From: FEN-1219 sp963810755
GTDB lineage: Bacteria; Pseudomonadota; Gammaproteobacteria; Steroidobacterales; Rariloculaceae
DNA: 64,000 bases
Assembly (NCBI GenBank): GCA_963810755.1
Contig: CAWEOP010000003.1
Span: forward strand, 1,380,141 to 1,444,140
Direction of reading: 5' to 3'
Both the position numbers and the translations under genes were made by a program. Each line of letters opens with the position of its first letter. Within the stretch, counting starts at the first letter, position 1. Below, piece by piece: positions 60,612 through 64,000 of the stretch. The notes below the pieces were generated by a model. The model was not told the origin of the DNA and ran no database searches. It saw only the letters and a list, made by a program, of their open reading frames with translations.

Positions 60612-60936
60612 GGAAACCGCGCACGTCATTCTTTCTGGCGAGTTTTAGGAGCAGGCATCAGCGCGTTGGGCTGTTCGTAGCTCGAGTCGTTGTCGCGGAG
60701 TTGGCGTCGCAATCATCGCGGAGTCGCGCGTGTTCTGTCAAAGGTCGGGCTCGGCCCTGTTGAGCGCAGCGGTGTCGGCGGTTGTTGAGTGGGCTCTCGC
60801 TAAGCACGCCGTCAGTGAGCGCGCGAGCTCGGTGGTGAATTCGGCGTCGGTCGCACTGTCAGGAGCCCGACACAAGAGTCGAAGAGGGTTGGCGGTTCGC
60901 CGAGCGTCGGGCGTACTCTCGGGCTTCAGTGGTTCG
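60606..60936 (+). other. Cassette 6 body: no convincing ORF, paralogue of cassette 1
   Basis: This body matches that of cassette 1 by many shared blocks in the same order (see there). The best plus-strand frames (about 60730-60942) share VEWAL and VSERA segments with cassette 1 but diverge by shifts, and no minus-strand frame is shared. Conservation by DNA block rather than by frame points to a non-coding element or a degraded gene. Confidence 0.6.
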
Positions 60937-61023
60937 ACATAACTAGCGGTTGCAGCGGACGGTCATGCATAAAGTGCCAAGGCACATACGGCAGCACGCC
61001 GCCGCTGAACCGCGGCGTTAGGC
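60937..61023 (+). repeat. attC6
   Basis: ACATAAC to GTTAGGC, 87 bases. Arms GCGGTTGCAGCGG and CCGCTGAACCGC, the same variant as attC1, which ends the paralogous cassette 1. Confidence 0.92.
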
Positions 61024-61025
61024 GC

Positions 61026-61403
61026 ATGACCACCTACATCGGTTCTTGTCACTGCGGTCATGTTCGGTTCGAAGTCATCGCAGAGATCGATCACGTTCGT
61101 TCGTGCGATTGTTCTGTTTGCTTCAAACGGGGAGCGCTTAACTATCGCGTTGCGAAGGAGAATCTCCGATTGCTGTCGCCTTGGGAGAGTCTGTCGCTCT
61201 ACCAGTGGGGCTCCCGCACCGCGAAGGACTACTTTTGTAGCAAGTGCGGTGTCCTTCCGTTTCGGCGCCCAAGCGATCCGACAGCTCGGGAACTCGCGGA
61301 AGGCGTTCAGCCCTTTGACGGTTGGGCGGTTAACGTCCGTTGCCTGCAGGGTGTCGATTTCGAGGCTCTTCCCGTTAAGAAAATCTATGGGAGCCGGCTC
61401 TAA
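61026..61403 (+). CDS. Cassette 7: GFA/CENP-V-family zinc protein
   Basis: ATG 61026 gives an intact 125-residue protein with zinc-binding cysteines in MTTYIGSCHCGHVRFEVIAE, CDCSVCFKRGALNYRV and YFCSKCGVLPFRRPS. This pattern defines the glutathione-dependent formaldehyde-activating (GFA/Mss4-like) family. Real substrates of most members are unknown. The end NVRCLQGVDFEALPVKKIYG is typical. It begins three bases after attC6 and is a frequent integron cassette type. Confidence 0.9.
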   Translation: MTTYIGSCHCGHVRFEVIAEIDHVRSCDCSVCFKRGALNYRVAKENLRLLSPWESLSLYQWGSRTAKDYFCSKCGVLPFRRPSDPTARELAEGVQPFDGWAVNVRCLQGVDFEALPVKKIYGSRL

Positions 61404-61419
61404 TGATCGGTGTGCCAGC

Positions 61420-61507
61420 GCCTAACAACCGGTTGCAGCGGACGGGTCATGCATAAAGTGCCAAGGCACCGGCGGCAGCGCGCCGCCGCTGAACCGGAAC
61501 GTTAGCC
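61420..61507 (+). repeat. attC7
   Basis: GCCTAAC to GTTAGCC, 88 bases. CCGG arm type; one extra G in GGACGGGTCATG accounts for the additional base. Confidence 0.92.
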
Positions 61508-61511
61508 GCCT

Positions 61512-61977
61512 ATGACAGCGAGCGCTGCGAACACTCCATCGCCGAGTCGAGATGGGCCGGTTCTTGAACGCCTAATTGGCGGTGTGATTGCCTGCGGCCT
61601 AGACCTCCGTACCCTTGGGCATCGGCTACTCGATGTGGGGTTTCTACCTAAAGCGAAGCGATCGGGATTGGCCAGGCGGCTATGTCGTAATCAGTACGGT
61701 GATTATCGTCGTTGTCTCGCTATTCTTGTCTTTACTCGGCGCGGTAGTTTTCGGTACGCCGATCTATACCCTTCTTGCTCGCAACGCGGTGGAGAATCGC
61801 CTACCGTCGTTGTTGGCCTTTGGTGCTGTGGGAGGTGCGGTGATCCACGGAGCATGGACAGGTTTGGGCGGGCATCCGTTCTATCCCGTAGTCTACACGC
61901 TGGCGTTCGCGTGCTTCGGTGCCTTCTCCGGCGGCGTGTTCTGGTTTGGCGCAGATGTATGGCGCCCCATCAAGTGA
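61512..61977 (+). CDS. Cassette 8: membrane protein of unknown function, one frameshift
   Basis: ATG 61512, just after attC7, gives MTASAANTPSPSRDGPVLER and LIGGVIACGLDLRTLG; a one-base shift near 61617 leads to IGYSMWGFYLKRSDRDWPGG. Hydrophobic segments follow: YVVISTVIIVVVSLFLSLLG, LPSLLAFGAVGGAVIHGAW and FYPVVYTLAFACFGAFSGGV. About 155 residues with three or four membrane segments and a short soluble N-terminus. No family is recognised. Function unknown. Confidence 0.7.
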
Positions 61978-61986
61978 TGTGCCAGC

Positions 61987-62073
61987 GGCTAACAAGCAGT
62001 TGCAGCGGACCGTGATCGATAAAGTGACAAGGCACACGCGGCAGCGCGCGGCCGCTGAACTGCGGCGTTAGGG
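61987..62073 (+). repeat. attC8
   Basis: GGCTAAC to GTTAGGG, 87 bases. GCAG arm type; the centre reads AAAGTGACAAGGCAC, one base different from the others. Confidence 0.92.
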
Positions 62074-62076
62074 GCC

Positions 62077-62601
62077 ATGCGTCACCAGTACGGCGAATCA
62101 ATCCTACGCGAAGCGTTTCCTCTCGAGCCGCGCCCGGAGACAACGCTCCATCAGGCAGTTTTGGGCGATCAAACGATGGCGCGCGAAATTTCTAATGCCG
62201 AGTGGGCGGCGGCCGCAGCATTGGACGAAGATCGCAACTGGAGTTCGTACTCAGACGAGGAGTTGATCGCCTGCGAAGTAGCGTTGGCACATCTGCCTGA
62301 AGAGGCGTTCGTCTACTACCTCCCCGCGTTCATCGGCTTTTGCAGCCGGCATCTGACATCCAACCCGCTACGCAAGGGATCGAGGCTCGCGAGCACGGTA
62401 ATCTTTAGTCTCACGGATCGATCGCCTTACAACTTGGCTCGGCTCAAACGACTGACATCCGCCCAAAGAGCTGTTGTCGTGGATCTGCTGGAAGACGTTG
62501 CTCGAGCGCCGAATGAATTCTACGCTCCGGCTGCTGCAGACGCGCTTGAGAAGTACTGGAAAAGCGATGAAGCAGAGAAACCCCTTATCGTGATCCCCTA
62601 A
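62077..62601 (+). CDS. Cassette 9: hypothetical protein (DUF6714-like)
   Basis: ATG 62077 gives an intact 174-residue acidic protein: MRHQYGESILREAFPLEPRP, SYSDEELIACEVALAHLPEE, AFVYYLPAFIGFCSRHLTSN and FSLTDRSPYNLARLKRLTSA. The LPEEAFVYYLPAFI segment recalls the DUF6714 family, common in integron cassettes, but this is from memory and tentative. The stop (62599-62601) is provided by the CCCTAAC box of attC9. Confidence 0.75.
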   Translation: MRHQYGESILREAFPLEPRPETTLHQAVLGDQTMAREISNAEWAAAAALDEDRNWSSYSDEELIACEVALAHLPEEAFVYYLPAFIGFCSRHLTSNPLRKGSRLASTVIFSLTDRSPYNLARLKRLTSAQRAVVVDLLEDVARAPNEFYAPAAADALEKYWKSDEAEKPLIVIP

Positions 62602-62682
62602 CAACCGGTTGCAGCGGACGGTGATGGATAAAGTGCCAAGGCACATACGGCAGTGCGCTGCCGCTGAACCGGGACGTTAGGC
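62596..62682 (+). repeat. attC9
   Basis: CCCTAAC to GTTAGGC, 87 bases. CCGG arm type. The first R'' base departs from the purine consensus. Confidence 0.92.
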
Positions 62683-62687
62683 GACAC

Positions 62688-62957
62688 ATGACGCGCATCG
62701 CATCTGCGCTATCAATTCTCGCGCTCTGCGCTGCCGTGGTCGCGTACGCCATTACTCACTGGTCGTTCCCGCGCGTAGGCTTCGAAGGCGCGCTTGTCTA
62801 CGGCGCGATGTCGTTCTGGGCGGGCGCCATTGCGGCTGGAATTTCGGCGTTGATCTGCACGGAACTCTACATCGTCAAGCGGCTGCGCCTGATTTGGCCT
62901 TTTGCGGGTGCGGTTCTGGCCGGCCTTGTCCTTTTCCTGACAGTTCGTTTCCCTTAG
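62688..62957 (+). CDS. Cassette 10: small membrane protein
   Basis: ATG 62688 gives an intact 89-residue protein with three hydrophobic segments: ALSILALCAAVVAYAITHWS, MSFWAGAIAAGISALICTEL and IWPFAGAVLAGLVLFLTVRF. It begins six bases after attC9. Small membrane proteins without known function are common in sedentary integron arrays. No family is recognised. Confidence 0.7.
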   Translation: MTRIASALSILALCAAVVAYAITHWSFPRVGFEGALVYGAMSFWAGAIAAGISALICTELYIVKRLRLIWPFAGAVLAGLVLFLTVRFP

Positions 62958-62989
62958 GTAGGTGAGAATCTACTGACCGTGTGCCAGTC

Positions 62990-63076
62990 GCCTAACAAGC
63001 AGTTGCAGCGGACCGTCATGGATAAAGTGCCAAGTCACCTGCGGCAGTGCGCGGCCGCTGAACTGCGGCGTTAGGC
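62990..63076 (+). repeat. attC10
   Basis: GCCTAAC to GTTAGGC, 87 bases. GCAG arm type; the centre has AAAGTGCCAAGTCAC. Confidence 0.93.
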
Positions 63077-63079
63077 CTC

Positions 63080-63601
63080 ATGCCAAATCGCGAATGGCTT
63101 AGGCAGCACTACCGTCGTCAACCGGCGCCGGTTCGTCGCGTACTTAGCAATCCCAGACTCAATCAGCACATTCGGACAATCGCTAAGCTCGCGCGCGAGT
63201 TTCCGGATTCCTATGCGACTCAAGCGCGGTTGGCTTTTTTGTTGCACGATGCCGGTCGAAAGAAGGAAGCTCTGCGGCAGTGGAAGCGGAGCGTCCGTGA
63301 ATTTCCACTAGCACCCAACCCATTCTTCCAGAGAGCGCATTGGGCAATCCAAGCGAAGCAATATCTGGATGCGGCACGGTGGCTAACCAAATGCCTGCAC
63401 AAGGATCGAGGGTACTTCCGGGATACAGCGCTATTTTGGCGTGGCGAGTGTTATCTTCGAACCGACAGTCTCGACAATGCAGAAGCGGATTTCTCAGCGT
63501 TGCCTGACGACTATGAAGACTTTGAGATCGATGGAGTCAAACGTCGCAGAAAGGATCTTGCTCTGTCGGACGTGCGCGAGAGTCGCGCGCGTAAGGCCTA
63601 A
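63080..63601 (+). CDS. Cassette 11: TPR-like protein
   Basis: ATG 63080, four bases after attC10, gives an intact 173-residue protein. Helical repeats with TPR character are visible: FPDSYATQARLAFLLHDAGR with KKEALRQWKRSVREFP, and NPFFQRAHWAIQAKQYLDAA with RWLTKCLHKD, then ALFWRGECYLRTDSLDNAEA. TPRs mediate protein binding; the partner is unknown. The basic N-terminus (WLRQHYRRQPAPVRR) is not a signal peptide. The stop (63599-63601) lies in the attC11 R'' box. Confidence 0.75.
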   Translation: MPNREWLRQHYRRQPAPVRRVLSNPRLNQHIRTIAKLAREFPDSYATQARLAFLLHDAGRKKEALRQWKRSVREFPLAPNPFFQRAHWAIQAKQYLDAARWLTKCLHKDRGYFRDTALFWRGECYLRTDSLDNAEADFSALPDDYEDFEIDGVKRRRKDLALSDVRESRARKA

Positions 63602-63683
63602 CAAGCAGTTGCAGCGGACCGTCATCCATAAAGTGCCAAGGCACAGGCGGCAGCCTGCGGCCGCTGAACTGCGGCGTTAGGCG
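63596..63683 (+). repeat. attC11
   Basis: GCCTAAC to GTTAGGC, 88 bases. GCAG arm type with arms GCAGTTGCAGCGG and CCGCTGAACTGC. Confidence 0.92.
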
Positions 63684-63699
63684 GCAAGGCGACTGTCAA

Positions 63700-64000
63700 T
63701 GGCAACCATTAGGCGAGCAACTCCGGCCGATGCAGCAGCCTTAGCCTCGTTGGCAGAGGGTGTCTTCAGAGACACGTTCGCCTCCGCGAACGATCCAGGC
63801 GATGTGGAGCTCTATGCTGCGACGAATTTCGGTTTAGCGGTTCAGTCGCGCGAAATTGCAGACCCAAATCTCATCACGATAGTGAGTGAGCAAGATGGCG
63901 AACTCAACGGGTTTGCGCAGGTTAGGGTCGCCTCACGTATCGAGTGCGTCTCGGCGAAACGTCCGATGGAGCTCTGCCGGTTTTACGTATCTCATCGGTG
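63700..64000 (+). CDS. Cassette 12: GNAT-family acetyltransferase, cut by the window edge
   Basis: ATG 63700, 16 bases after attC11, opens a frame that runs off the window: MATIRRATPADAAALASLAE, GVFRDTFASANDPGDVELYA, DPNLITIVSEQDGELNGFAQ and MELCRFYVSHR. This is the start of a GNAT N-acetyltransferase: the RRATPADA beginning, the FRDTFA segment and the strand LCRFYVSHR that leads into the acetyl-CoA loop. The acetyl-CoA-binding motif itself is beyond the edge. GNAT cassettes are frequent in integrons; the substrate is unknown. Confidence 0.82.

Noticed and set aside
57422..63683. A CRISPR array
   Set aside because: Repeats are regular but 87 bases long with attC boxes, are separated by gene-length and unequal segments, and no cas gene is present.
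55951..64000. A class 1 mobile integron or transposon
   Set aside because: No transposase, qac/sul genes or resistance cassettes with diverse attC sites are present; the sites are uniform and the integrase sits in a chromosomal lgt-thyA context.

Overview
The window is high-GC chromosomal DNA from a gammaproteobacterium, probably an uncultivated soil or freshwater lineage near Steroidobacterales/Nevskiales (inferred). Support comes from gammaproteobacterial gene neighbourhoods: miaB-phoH-ybeY-corC-lnt; nadD-rsfS-rlmH-maf-rng-yhdP; zapA with 6S RNA and 5-formyl-THF cyclo-ligase; ygfB-pepP-ubiH-ubiI; plus coq7, a Vfr/Clp-like Crp and the tldD/pmbA pair. The sequence is indel-rich. More than 30 single-base frameshifts interrupt housekeeping genes (leuS, nadD, rng, rplM, rpsI, purC, purK, rpiA, coq7). 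They are most simply read as assembly errors, so gene intervals below span the reconstructed gene.

Layout. 1-8.3 kb: a partial secreted protein, ssb, and the tRNA-modification/rRNA-maturation/lipoprotein cluster miaB-phoH-ybeY-corC-lnt, with a GT1-like glycosyltransferase facing lnt. YbeY has a low-complexity insert of about 100 residues. 8.3-19 kb: leuS and lptE (divergent), hisI, a second secreted protein of the left-edge family, cysS-yidD-trm112-holA-nadD-rsfS-rlmH. 19-28 kb: maf-rng-yhdP-nitrilase-tldD, then two small unknown genes behind a perfect palindrome. 28-37.7 kb: an ExeA-like ATPase fused to an FHA domain, purK, purE, pmbA, YihY, purC, djlA, crp and coq7. 37.8-42.4 kb: rplM-rpsI, tRNA-Gln(CUG), rpiA, a Lys/Arg-rich mini-histone, an EVE protein, 5-formyl-THF cyclo-ligase, 6S RNA, zapA and a zapB-like gene. 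42.4-56 kb: ygfB-pepP-ubiH-ubiI, a tandem HtrA-like protease, a DUF6524 protein, an M23 peptidase, a thioredoxin-fold DUF255 protein, lgt and thyA.

56-64 kb: a chromosomal (sedentary-type) integron. The integrase gene (intI, minus strand) overlaps thyA tail to tail. A putative attI region is followed by eleven near-identical attC sites and twelve cassettes, the last cut by the right edge. Cassettes carry a frameshifted secreted protein, a two-gene unit, a lipoprotein-like protein, a VOC protein, a GFA-family protein, small membrane proteins, a TPR-like protein, a GNAT acetyltransferase and two paralogous cassettes with no convincing ORF. Complete attC sites show the RYYYAAC and GTTRRRY boxes, paired L arms with one unpaired G, and two co-varying arm types. 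This is the main accessory system in the window.

Also notable is an imperfect inverted-repeat element of about 115 bp present twice, in the gene-free stretches near 14.1 kb and 51.7 kb.
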